A stretch of DNA of 64,000 bases from Plumapathes pennacea (taxonomy: Eukaryota; Cnidaria; Anthozoa; Antipatharia; Myriopathidae), in assembly GCA_964036295.1 (NCBI GenBank), contig OZ038466.1, forward strand, positions 25,861,997 through 25,925,996. The letters run 5' to 3'. The translations under genes were made by a program, and so were the position numbers. The notes under the pieces were generated by a model that searched no databases, was not told the DNA's origin, and saw only the letters and a list, made by a program, of their open reading frames with translations. Below are positions 1-12,500 of the stretch, one piece after another (within the stretch, counting starts at the first letter, position 1; the number at the start of each line of letters is the position of its first letter).

Positions 1-130
1 GTTCGTGTTGAACTCGGCTGTGCTCGGTTGTACTCGACTGTACTCTTGCTCTCGCACTGAACATATCCTTGCACGATGCTTTTTACCAAGTGAACCTCGT
101 ATTTATCTTGAAGTTTGCTTGTTTTAACAG

Positions 131-1516
131 ATGGAGAGTGAACTGGAGCGTTTCCACAAGCAAAACACGAGTCTGGAACTGAACATCACTGAACTCCGAC
201 TCAAACTTAAGGCCACCGACAAGGAGATGCACCAGGAGAGACAGAAGGTCAGCGGACATGTTACCATAGTAACACTGCTTCTGTTGTGTCTTTTATGGCA
301 AAGTTTTACAGTCGACTGGAAACTTGGGCTGTCTTTGAGATTGTCATTTGTTATAGTGCTAAACGTTTCCATGACATACGTGATGCCGTATTTAAGAAAC
401 TTTTCTCAGAAAGTTCTTGAGTAAAAGGTACAAAGTGGGAAAGCTTTTTAAATTTACATACAAACCAACAAAGTTTCGTTACACTGAGGTCTTGAACTTT
501 CATACGGACGTGAATAATGGTCGTACAAAACTGTGTATGATGCCTTTGCGGCGGAGTTGCAAACGAACTTTTAGTTGTGAGATCGTATGCGTAATCTTAT
601 TGTTTTTGAATCTCTGTGTTGCGTTACAGGTTCGTGACGTGGAGGCGGTGGTGAAGCGTTTCAAGACGGACGTTCATAACTGCGTCGGGTTCATTCAGGA
701 ACCGAAGAGACTCAAGGAGAGCGTCAAAAGCCTGCACGAGAAATATGTGCTGAACGAAACGGTAAGAACGCCGTGCTACAATCACTCAAGCACTTCTAAC
801 CCAAACACTAACTTTCACTGCCAACGGCGAATTGGAGTCGTGGGTGGCATTTGGTTTCCAGAAAGTGTATAAGAAGCTGATTTTTCACGGTCTCTTTCCA
901 CAGCCGGACTCTGCCGGGGTAGACGCGGACATCCAAAGAGAATACGCGAGACAGAGAGAACATTTAGAACGCAGCGTAGCGTCACTGAGAAAGAAGCTGA
1001 CCAAGGATTCGGAAATCCACCGAGCAGACAACGTGCGCATCATGCAGGTAACGCAGCCGTTTTGCTATGAGATGGTCAGACCGCGAGTGAACGGAACAAG
1101 ACATTCTGGGAGCTGTGCTATCGACGCCTTATCGGGCCTTAGAAAAGGTCTTAAAATGAGGTATTCGTTGCATCAGTGGTACTAAAACGTCTTTCCCCTT
1201 TTCTTAGGAAAACGTAACCCTGATTAAAGAAATCAACGATTTAAGACGAGAACTGAAGATCGCTCGAACACAAGTTCACGACCTGGAAACAACCCTGGGA
1301 GTCATGCGAAAACAGCAAGGAATACCCCAAGAAGACACGATGGCGGAAGCGGGCGATAAACGAAAGCTCTCACAAGAATACCAACAACTAGACAAGATTA
1401 TCGAGATGCAGAAGAGCGAGATAAGGAAGCTCCGAGGACAGATAAAAGAAGTTGAACTCCTTACCGCATCCAGACCCCCATCAGGCGCCCGGCTGCCGCC
1501 CGTGCCTGTCAGCTAA
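131..1516 (+). CDS. CFAP57: CFAP57-like ciliary coiled-coil protein, C-terminal 233 residues (gene truncated by window edge)
   Basis: Four exons at 131-247, 630-761, 904-1047 and 1208-1516 (TAA at 1514-1516). All junctions are phase 0 with AG/GT borders and together encode 233 residues. The product is almost entirely charged coiled coil. Recognisable family stretches are [15 protein letters not shown], then [19 protein letters not shown] with [14 protein letters not shown], then [12 protein letters not shown]. From memory these match the C-terminus of CFAP57 (WDR65), an axonemal protein with N-terminal WD repeats and a long C-terminal coiled coil, linked to inner dynein arms. The WD-repeat half must lie upstream of the window. 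The first visible exon starts at the AG at 129-130; its ATG is an internal methionine, not the gene start. The tail after the coiled coil is short and proline-rich. Identity is from memory, not a search. Confidence 0.85.
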
Positions 1517-3335
1517 GTTTTGGCGGGAAAAATACTTCGTGTAGACTCGCGCGTCAATTGTATATAAGCGAAACATGTGATATTCATAATGTACTCAGTA
1601 CGTACGCCTTTTGTTCTTTTCTGTAGCAGTGAAAGTGACTTAATACTAAAATCCGAATTAACTACATAGTAATGGAGATTAGATGCGTTTTTAAACGTGA
1701 ACACATTCTGAAATACTGTCTGAATATTAAAAGATTTTTGTTAAAAACAGTAGTTTGGCTACTCTTGTTGTGCACTGGACATTTCACTTGTTTTAAGAAC
1801 AGTCGTGCCTGATGGAACGCGTGATCACGCACACTCACGATGCAAGAGCAGCGCTACACTGCTCGGAAATCGACGGTGTTTTGTTTGTCGTGATTTGCGT
1901 GTGTCAGGGGGGTGGGGTGGGGAGTTGGACAAAACAAAGTCGCACTCCAGAACTGAACCACGCAGCCACGCGGCTAGTATGGAGTATTCACGCTTTATTA
2001 CACACTGCTGAAACATTTACAGATTTAGGAGAAAATGAATTAGTAAAATAACACAAGTATCAACGTATTTTTAGTTATATTTATACATAACTACCAAATG
2101 TTTTCCGATATAATCGCTGCGAAAACTCTTTTCTGCCACCTCGCGACTCGTAGTAACATACGAAATGTTTGGTATTAAATGTATTATATAGTACTTTCCT
2201 CAACTTTTACACCAATAATCAACTTCAAAAAGCAACACAAAAAGTCTAAACAACGAAGCCACACCCCAAGGTTGGTGCCTTCTTTCCGTTTCTAGCCACC
2301 TTTATTATCACGTGTATTTACAAAACAAACGAAACATGTGCGAGTGACTGCGAAGTAAACGTCTTCGATCACTCGAAGGTTTTAGTTTTGTACCGACAAG
2401 TCACAACAACCGCCTACTAAACGGCACACGCAGGATTCTAAAGTGACAAACAGTTCATTCAATCTACAGTTCTGCCAATACTGTTGGCTCATAATCATCG
2501 CTCAAAAGGACGACTTAATTCTACCTACACATGGCCGCTATCTCCTCCAGAATATCAGTCAATTTAAACCTAAGTTATAATTTATGACTTCATACTATTG
2601 AACTGGGATCCGGCCCCGTCCTAAGCACTGAACTTGGAGCACATTCTTAGAGTTTGAAAACAAAGCCATCGAGACAAACTGATTGATCATTCCAGTTTCA
2701 CCATTTCACTTCCGAGTGATACTATACTCTACTATTCGGTTACATAAGCATTTCTTGACTATTACTCGCGCTAGCTAACTTTTACTCGGAATAAAATGAA
2801 AACCTCTGTCTGGTTTTGAAAAAGTCTTGTAGTCTTATCGCTTTCAGAACTTGCCGCATTTCTGCTTTCCAAGCAACGTTTTAAAAACTATAAATTATTG
2901 TTCTCACGTTTCACTGGCAAACAGTTTAACTTAATTGAATCCATGAGTCTCTATCCATGGAGTAAAGCTGAAAGTTCAAAGATGAAAGTTCAAAGTTGAA
3001 AGATAAAGTTCGATGTTGTTGAGTCCGTCTACATTCCATGAAGCTGTTCGTAAACTGGCGCCACGCGAACTCAAGCCACGCTTACACATACGTACCAAAC
3101 CCCTTTTCGCTAAATACAAACTACAGTTCACAGTACATAATGACTTACCAAGGTTTAATCTTTTAGGTAAGCCTTTAGTAATTTCTAATAAAAATTCCCT
3201 AAAATTATACTGCAGGAAAATGATACAAGAATAAATTATATTGAAAAGTAAATTAGAAAATTCATCGGATACAACTTTTTCTACTGTATTAAGATGGTGG
3301 CTTAACAATTTATTGCGCCAAACTAGAGGGTTGGC
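1517..3335. other. Intergenic region between two convergent genes
   Basis: About 1.8 kb between the CFAP57-like stop and the ABCA stop, which converge. It presumably holds both 3' UTRs. An ATTAAA at 1726-1731 is a plausible polyadenylation signal for the plus-strand gene. TTTATT at 3309-3314 and at 2301-2306 reads AATAAA on the minus strand and could end the ABCA transcript. The sequence is AT-rich with only short ORFs lacking codon structure; I see no gene. Confidence 0.5.
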
Positions 3336-3515
3336 TCACACGTTGATTTCGCCAAGAGGAACGTCCATCATCCTGACATAATTTCCGGTTGAGCTGTCGT
3401 CACTTCCGGTTGTTCTGTCCTCATTTCTGGATGTTCTTGTGTCGAGATCAACAGACGCGCTTCGACTCTCTCGGTCCATTGCGTCTTTTTGATTCTTGGC
3501 GAAATTAATGAACAC
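3336..3515 (-). CDS. ABCA exon 46: VFVNFA-type C-terminal tail
   Basis: This final exon encodes 59 residues beginning VFINFAKNQ, the conserved C-terminal VFVNFA motif required for lipid efflux in ABCA1, with Val-to-Ile at the third position. The tail is Ser/Thr/Arg-rich and ends GEINV. Vertebrate ABCA1 ends in a class I PDZ ligand. Here the -2 residue is Ile, so the end fits a class II (hydrophobic-x-hydrophobic) pattern rather than class I. PDZ binding is inference. Confidence 0.9.
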   Translation of the reverse strand: MFINFAKNQKDAMDRESRSASVDLDTRTSRNEDRTTGSDDSSTGNYVRMMDVPLGEINV

Positions 3516-6500
3516 CTGTAGAAACGAATAAATCAGTGTGAGGGAGAGGAGTTTGCTGTTCCTGAAGCAGAGGAAAAATAGTTCAGTGCAATTTACTGAG
3601 TTCTTAAGGAAACCTTCTCGTTTTCAGACGCAAAGAAGACAAAACTCTTGGACCTAATTCAGGATTAACCTAATCGTGTTCTGAACAACTGGGCCCTGAA
3701 AGATAAGACCGAAATAACGACACACAACTGGAACAGAAGATCTGACACAGATATCAGAGCTACCAGGTCTAGATTTTCTTAGCACTATTCGAATAGTTGT
3801 GTTGTGCTACGATATTTACGCTACGGATCACAGATCCAAATGTCAAGCGAACAAGAAACAGGTGCAGCTCACCTGATCCAGAGTCGTTTGTGAGACCGAA
3901 TAGTCTTCAATGTCGAAGATTTTGCGGTTTGCCTCCAAATGGCCGAACACGCTGGAAAGGAGCAGTCCCCGAGAGGGTAGCTGGTACTCTAGAGAGTTGT
4001 GGTGTTTTTCCTGAAGAGGAAACGGGAATTGATTTAAAGGTCTGATGACCACACACAGAAAGCACTGATACGATGTTCAGGATCGTAGCATTCCTTTGAC
4101 AAACAGACGACTCACCTTAAGCACGGCTCCTGGGAAAAGGCTTTTCATGAAATCGCACACAGCGTCCAAATTAGGAGTTGCTCCCGCCACTCGCATCGTC
4201 ACCGTGTACCCGTCACCATACCTGTCACGTGACAAGAATATGACGTCAGAACACAGAAACAACAACACCAGCACAAGAGAAGGGAGCAACGAAAACAACA
4301 TGGATGATATAGAGCAGACTCACTTGTTCTTGAGGTGTTGTGGACTCCCCAGACACTTGAACTGTCCGTTCACCATGATAGCCACGCGACTACACAGTGC
4401 TTCACACTCCTCCATGCTGTTGGCAAGACGACAGACCAGCCATTAGTCAAAATCTTTGATTTTCGTTCATTGTGTTCCACATACTGTCTTTTTAAAAAGC
4501 CTCTGGAAACCGACCTCGCAACATACAAATAGCTGCTCACTACGATGAAATATTTGTTGCACATGGCAGTGCACAGACATTTTCCCATTAAGATACCACA
4601 GTAGCTCGTACAGTATCAAGGGAATATATGAGAGTATGAGGTCGTGTTACCTGTGCGATGTGAGTATAACTGTCCTGCCTTCTTTGACGATAGAAGTTAT
4701 GATGTCCCACAGAAAACGGCGCGCCTTGGGGTCCATGCCGGTGGTGGGTTCATCCTGAGCAGCGGCAAACACAAAGGATGCGGTCGTATTTAGCACACAC
4801 AAAGTAACACCAGAATTAATCACCAAGTGCTAATTGTTTACGACGCTGATCGTCATGGAAACGAGACAGCAACGGCAACGCCAAACGTTCAATCACAGAA
4901 GAGAAAAGAGTGCAGGAGGAAATACGGATTATTCTTGCATTGTTCACCTTGTCATGAACACAAATAGGACAGGTGTGCGTGTACACGCGTGTCAGACGCG
5001 CGCGAGTGAGTGAACGGGTGCGTGTGGTGGTGAAATGCGCTCTTACCAAGAAAACCACCGACGGATTCCCCACCAGTGCGATAGCTGTTGACAGTTTCCT
5101 CTTGTTTCCTCCACTGTATCCCCCAGCGCGACGGTCCTGGTACTGAATCAGGTTCATCTTACGAATCAGCGCGTCCACGACCTAAGAGTCACGTGACATA
5201 AATTGTGAACACGTGATTGTAATGACGTCACAAAGCGAGAGACAGGATACTTACGTATCTGACGTCGCGTTCTGGAACGCCTCTGAGGCGAGCGTACAGC
5301 TGCAGATGCTCTCTCGCGGTCAACATGTCGTCCAGTCCGTCAAACTGCGGGCAGTAGCCCATCGCTTGGTGTGCATCATGGATTGAGGTCAGGATGCTAC
5401 GAAGTTCACACAGTGAGTGAGTTAAAAACTGAAGACTCGCATGTCTTCCTCATCTTTCCCTTCTCCTCCCTTCACCCTGCACCCCTGACGCAAGCAAGGC
5501 TCGACAACACCAGCCTGTTTCGTGACGTACAAAGTCTGACGTCACTGACACGTGACCCATGACGCGTCACTAACCTGTTTCCCATGACGTAAGCGCCGCC
5601 TGAGGTCACTGGGATGTCTCCCGTTAGCATTTTGAACGTGCTCGTCTTTCCAGCTCCATTGACCCCAAGCAAACCAAAGCACTGCGAAGGAAAGATAAGA
5701 GGACAAAGGAAAGTTTACGCCACAAGTGAAAACAAACAAACGACACGGGAAAGACGCGCTTCTGGAAAGGAAATGGTCGTTCTAGGTTTGACTGGCGCGT
5801 ATAGAAAAAGTATAACAACGTACCTCGCCCCTGGGAACTCCCACGCACAGATGATTGACGGCGACATTTCTGACCTGGCGAGACTTGTAAACCTGTACAC
5901 AGGGGAAGAAGGAATTCATATTAATCCTGAAAATGCCCCGAGTAAAGGAAAAAAAGTCAAGTGAAATCTAAAGGTGTGATCACTCAAATGAAAGCAGTGT
6001 TCACGTTGATGTCGAATGGAGGTCACTCAATTTTTTGCTGTATTTTTTGTTTTGTTTTAGACGGGAAGCAATGTTCGTTTCCTAAACTTATTTCTTGTTC
6101 GAGGTTGCGGAACATCCCTTTACCTTTGTGAGGTTTTCTAGGCGCAAAGCGTCGGTGATTTTGCCGTCTCCTCGACTGACTCGCATTCTCTCTTGTCGTA
6201 CATCTTCGTCTTCATCTGGGTCCGGCTTCTGTGCCACACTGACCCGCCTGACAAACACAAGACACCAAACGTGAAAGCTGACAAACACAATGCGAAGGCC
6301 ATGGGCACGAGCTTATCTGACGTCACAAACATTGCACGTGACCTACAAAGAAAGGTTTGAATACCTTGGACGAATGAAGAACTTGTATTCGATCAAGACC
6401 GTGATGGTGAAGAACACAAAACCTTGGATGAACAGAGCCACAATGTTCCGTCCAGTAATATCCCAGCTGAACGGGTCGCGGAAAAGGTTTTCGCCTTTGT

Positions 6501-9500
6501 ACGGAAAAAGGAAACGAGAAACCGTTGTTGGTTGGTGAAGATAGTATAGTCAGTCAACTCCTAAGACGGACCGACACCCTCTGGACCGGCTCCAACTGTC
6601 CGTTTTAGAGAGTTCAATTAGAGTAAATGATTGAAGGAACGGCAGAGACCGTTCCTACCACGTGTCCGTCTTAGAAGAGTGTCCGTTAAGAGGAAGTTGA
6701 CTGTAAACACACACACACATACACAAACAACCGCAATGACGACAACAAGAACAACATTCAAGTGCTTAAAAAGAAAAGGTAACTTACCAAAGCGGGAAAA
6801 CAGGACCATGAACTGGTTTTTGGCCAAGTCGATCAAACCTCGCCCGAGGCAGTAGTTCGGGAAGATCAAAAATATTTTCTTCAAGAAATCGTTGATAGCA
6901 ATCAAATCCTAAAAAAAGAAAAAAAAAATCAGCTGCACATTAAACTTGGTATAAAGAACAACTGAGAAATGAGAGAGAGAGAGAGGAAACAAAAAAAAAA
7001 AAAAAAAAAAAAAAAGAACAGAACAGAACAGAATAGAACGAAACAAACCAGGAAACAACTTTCTCACTGATACACTTCATGACGAGATGAAGTAAAAGTG
7101 TTTTCTAAAAGTAAGCTGCATCTTAACGTACCTTATCATCTTGGAAAAATTCCAGTATAAACGTTGAAAGAGTTGTGTTGATGCCGATAAAGAGGTTTGC
7201 GCAGATCAACACGATGTACGCCGTGCTCGGCACATCGAATAAATAGGAGACTGGGTACATTAGGGGAGTGATGGCCCAACTACGAGACAAATATAAGCGG
7301 GTTAGATAACCAAGACAAGAGTGAGCTTGACAAGCTTGTTTCGGACTACCGGATACTCACCCATAAAGCAACAGAAGAAGGAAACAAGGAGGGAAGTTCG
7401 CCGCCGAGGTGTACGCATCCTCACCGAAAGCCAGGAATACAAAGCAACACAACACGGCTGGAATGAAGTAATTTCCCTGAAAAAGCAAACAAATAAATAA
7501 ATAAACGAGTCAACAATAAAATATTAGTCGATAGAAAAAGGCGGCGCGAGAAAGTTAGGACTGAAGACGAAACAGAGAAAAAGAATCAGGTATCAAGAAC
7601 AAGGACATAAGCAAGAGCAAATACGAACACGAGACAAGACAAGGACAAGAGCAAGAAGAAAAACCAATAATACGAGCAAGCATAAAAGTGGCAATCTTAC
7701 TCACTCCTTAACTATTTATTAGAGGCTGCCTAGATCCCTATCAGCCCTAGCTTATTCTAGGTAGCCTGCACCACAAATTTGTATAAACAATTTATCTATC
7801 TTTGTTACTGTATGAAATTATTGGTGTAAATAAACTGTGTCACTCACCATATCCCAAACATAGTTCGCCAGCCAATAGATGTAAGGTCGTACACCGCTGA
7901 CCAGATGTAAGTGCTTGGCTTTGTTGTTGCGTTCAATGACAAGAAACACGACGAAACTGGAGGGAACGAAGCACATGGCGAACACCACACAGATGGCTAC
8001 CAGGACATCTATTACTTGCTTGAAACTGAGTAAAAAGAAAGGAACAATCATAAAATCGTTCAGTTTGTATTCCTATCTTGATAAACAGACCCGGCTGAAG
8101 AAACAATCACTAGGTAGACCGTAGGGATATAGAGGGAAACGAGAACAAAAAAAACAAGGCAGAAACAAAGAGAAAGAGAGGGAACGAACAAACGATCAAC
8201 TGCCGTGTACTTACATTGTATCACTGTTCAACTGCTCCCTGTTATAGATCATGGGGTGGTTAACGATGCGAATTCCTAGAAAAGGTGAACATGTATTGAA
8301 TGAGCACATGAAGTGCAACACCAAGCGAGTCATACGCAGTTCGGGATGGCATACTATGCTTAATGCGCTGATGCCACCACAGAATAGTAACAAACTGAAG
8401 ATGTAAGCAGTTAAGAAGGGAAAGAAGACATTTCACACGCTGTTAGACTCACCAAACTCTGAAGCGTTCCAACCTTTCGCTTGAGCCTTACTTCTCAGGA
8501 TAGCGTTGTTCAGAACATTAAGAAAGGTTGGCATTGCGTGATAACCCTTGTTGTTGTACCATACCTGCAGTCACAAAGAGAAAAGTCATCCAAGAATTAT
8601 TGCTCAATCAGAACTGTATCTATTGGCGTACACATATATCACTCTGTCGAGATCAATCTTGTTCTGTAGTGTAGGCAGCGTTTGTGTTCAATATTTATTT
8701 TAAGGAATGATCGTTGGTGTTACAGCTGATACAACTGGATTCACTACCTTAGCATTGTGTTCAGTCAAGAAACGCTTCACTGATTCCGAGTTCGTCTGGG
8801 TGTAATATCTCGGCAAGTTTTTAAAGTTGTCTCCAAAAGAGACGCCGCCATATCTGTAGTACAAAAACAACGAAATAGGGTTAGATTTCCTAGAAATCAA
8901 GGGTAGGTTTCCAGGAAATTAGGCTTAAATTTCCTAGAAATCAGAGTTAGATTTCCAAGAAATCAGGGTTAAATTTCCAAGAAATCAGAGTTAGATTTCC
9001 TAGAATTCAGGGTTAGATTTTCAAGAAGTTAGATTTCCCACAAAAGGCTCACGCTCAAATTCTCGCACCTTTTCTTAATGAACTTCTGGTAGGTCTTTAG
9101 CAAGTAATCATTAACGTCTCTTCCTGTGAGATCTTGCAAGATGTCTTTCGTATGAGATGTCCACTCTGGGGGGCTGGGTCCCCCTGCCCCTGCAGGACAC
9201 ACGGGCGTCCCGGTGCTGCAGTCGCAGTCGGCTGAAGAGTTGACGTACAGCGGTCTCACTTTGTTGAACTTGACGCGCAGGTCATGTGGACAAGATTTGT
9301 CCTCCAGACACTGGACACCTTTAACGTCAATAATAGTAACATCAATGACACACACACGCAGAATGAGGAAACGGAGGATTGCGGGACGCGACGAGAGAGG
9401 AAGGGAGCTGACAGGACTTTAGACCAGACAAGACGCAGCTTTGGCAGAAATACAGACAGAAGTAAAAGCAATATAACAACGCAGCAAAGACACGGGTAGA

Positions 9501-12500
9501 GACGCAATAAGAGCATGGACACTGGCACAGGGACAAAAACAGGGACAGACACAAGCACAGAGACATACACAGGTCAAAGCACAAAAACAGGTACAGATAA
9601 CGATAAAAGCATGGTCACAGAAATATACACTGGCAAAGATTCAGAGACAGAATCTAGCACATGTACAAGCACATGCATTAATAAAAAAGAACACAAATGT
9701 GCAGGCACAGGTATAGATAGACGAGGCCGTTAGATGAGCTTTGCTCTCCATACCTACACCCGGGTACTTCATCAACGAGTGGGCCATGCTTTTGGCGTCA
9801 GCGCTCCGCGGATCATCCACGCTGAAGAACACGTGACTTTCGTACGGCTCGTTATCCACAAACATCTTGGTGCTGAGTTCAATGGCTGGCATCTCTGAAA
9901 ACGGCCTGATCTGGGATACGATCATAGCAAGACAAACGAAGATGGCAGGTAATAGGATTTGCGACAAGAATGCTTTGCGGTTTCTACGCGAGTGATGGAA
10001 ACGCTTCACTAACAACGCCCAGAACTGCTGCTTGAAGAGAAGAAGTCCGCCAAGCCTTCTGTCCACATCGAAATCTGGTGCACTTCTTCTTGACCCGTCT
10101 ACCTGGACATCTGAGAAGAAACACGAAAAAACGTCGTAACCGCAGCCCAAGTCCCAAATGTATCACCAAGTATCCTGGTGGTCACTCTTAGTACATCACA
10201 ACATGGTACTAGCAGTGTACGCGTTTTTATTTATCTTCTTCGGGCAGAGAAACATGGTGATAAAAGGGCTAATGCCTGAGATAATCCACATGCTCTAAAA
10301 TTCAGACATTTTACAACATTTAATCTTTTCCATTTTCTTTCACAAGCTGAGTAATAGCTGACGGCGTTAAAGTGGTCACGCGCTATTACGTTACACTGTA
10401 GCGTGACGTGAATACTAACCATCCGTCGCGTCCTCGTCACTTTCGTCCAGTAGCTCTGCAGTGTCTGTGAAACTGCTGGCTATTCTCGTGCGACGAAAGT
10501 GCATTCGGCCTCGGAAACTGGGCCGCCTTTTGGGTACTTCAGCTGCCATTAGATCTGGATTAAAAATACAAAGATAAGTCGTGATTCGTCCTTCACCAAA
10601 CTCTGGATGATCGTGTTTCTGGAACAAAACGTTTGACGTGGTGCAGGAACTAGTAGGCTTACCCTCTTCTTCCGCATTGGAATCAGCCGCGACTTTCAAG
10701 AAAACCTGCACAGGAAAAGAAACCCAACAGTCAAGTGAATCTCTTGTTTGAGTTCAAGTTGGTCAGACCATCAATTCTCCTAACACTAACCATAAACTCT
10801 ATTCAGAGCAGGTTAGGAGAGTTAGGTGATTCCTTGCTTGAGCTCAGGCTGGCCAGACTATCAATTCTCCTAAAATTTAGTTATGTACTTTATTAAGAGC
10901 AGCTTGGGAGAATTATCCCTTGACAAACTCACCTCCTCCAGGGTGGTGTCAGACACGCCGTATGTTCCAATGTGCAGCTTGCCCAGATTTTTATCCAACT
11001 CTTCGAACAAGTCCTGGAACCGACCTTCCCGCGCAGCCTCAGTGGGCAGCACATACGTCATATCCGACCCAATATGCTCCACGAGCTGTGCGCTCGGGAT
11101 GTAAGACTTGATGAATGACGTCACAGTCGCCTCGTTACAGTACAGCTCAGTGTCTTGGAAGAGAGGGTCTGGGTTTGGCTCCAAAGGTAGGGATTCAATG
11201 CTGCCTCGCTCCGATGCGTCGACAGAATCGAGACCTACCCCTAAAAACGTAGAAAAAATAAAAAATAAAATAAAAAATAAAAAAAGGAGGTAGTTTAAGT
11301 GTATGTAATAGAGTTAAAAATATTCATAGATGTTGCCTGCAAGGGGCGACAATTGCAAATGGCGACTGCCGGGTTCTCTACTGAATAAATCCCCTCCCTT
11401 CAGGGAAGCCAGCCAGAGAAACAGCGAGTTTGTCAAGTTACGAGACCACTTTTGTATAGTTAGCTTCCGGTTTACAGATAACGGGCAAACAAAACCAATT
11501 TCTTTCGGTATTATCCACTTCTCTCTTTGATCACTTCACAACAGAGCAAGTATCTGGCATATCTGCGTGTCTTGTAAAAATATCGACTTTGTTTGTCCGT
11601 CGGATGTACCGGATGTGACGTTTGTTTGCTGCGCCTCACCTTCATCATAAGAGCTGGCCTGGGAGCCACCGGAAGTGTCCCTGTCCCTGACCTTGAGGGT
11701 AACGTCTCGCAGGCTCTTGGCTGTGTTGGGCCTTTCTCCCGGTGCTTTTTTCGTGAGTGTTACGTAGTAGCCTTTGCCGTAGTGTGACTTGAGGAAGAGC
11801 GAGGTTCCACAGCACTGCAGCTTGCCTTGAGAGATAATGGCGATCCTGTCACCCAAGACGTCTGCCTCGTCCATGTGATGAGTTGACAGCAGGACAGTGC
11901 GACCTGCAAAACAAACATCACACTGTTAAGAAAATCATTGCTATCACGATCACCATCGTCGCCATCATCATCATCACCACTATCACTATCCTCATATATA
12001 AATCTTGGAACAAAATTGCAGGAGACAAATACCAACCTAACAACTAGTTTACACAAACTCAAACTGTTGCGGCAACGTGTGCACAAACCTGGCTTATACT
12101 GCAGAAGAAGGTCCCAGATTCCTCTCCTGGCGTATGGGTCCACTCCGGCGGTGGGCTCGTCCAAGATCACCACTTTCGAGCCCGCCACAAAGGCCATAGC
12201 AACGGAGAGCTTTCGTTTCATGCCCCCAGACAGGTTGCAGGCAAGTTCGTTCCGTTTGTCGACCAGTCCGACGTCCTTCAGGAAACTAAAACAGGAAAAC
12301 GACACAGTTGAAGGCACACGAGGACGGCAAAAGACATGAAAAGTTCCGCCTTTAAATTGGGCCTAACTCAAGAATTAGGAAATAGTCCTACCTTTCAATT
12401 TCCGCTGGGATATTCTCCTTTGCCATGCCCTTCAAAGACGCATAGTAATGCAGATGTTCTTCTACCGACAGCCCGTCGAACAGCACGTTGTACTGCGGGC

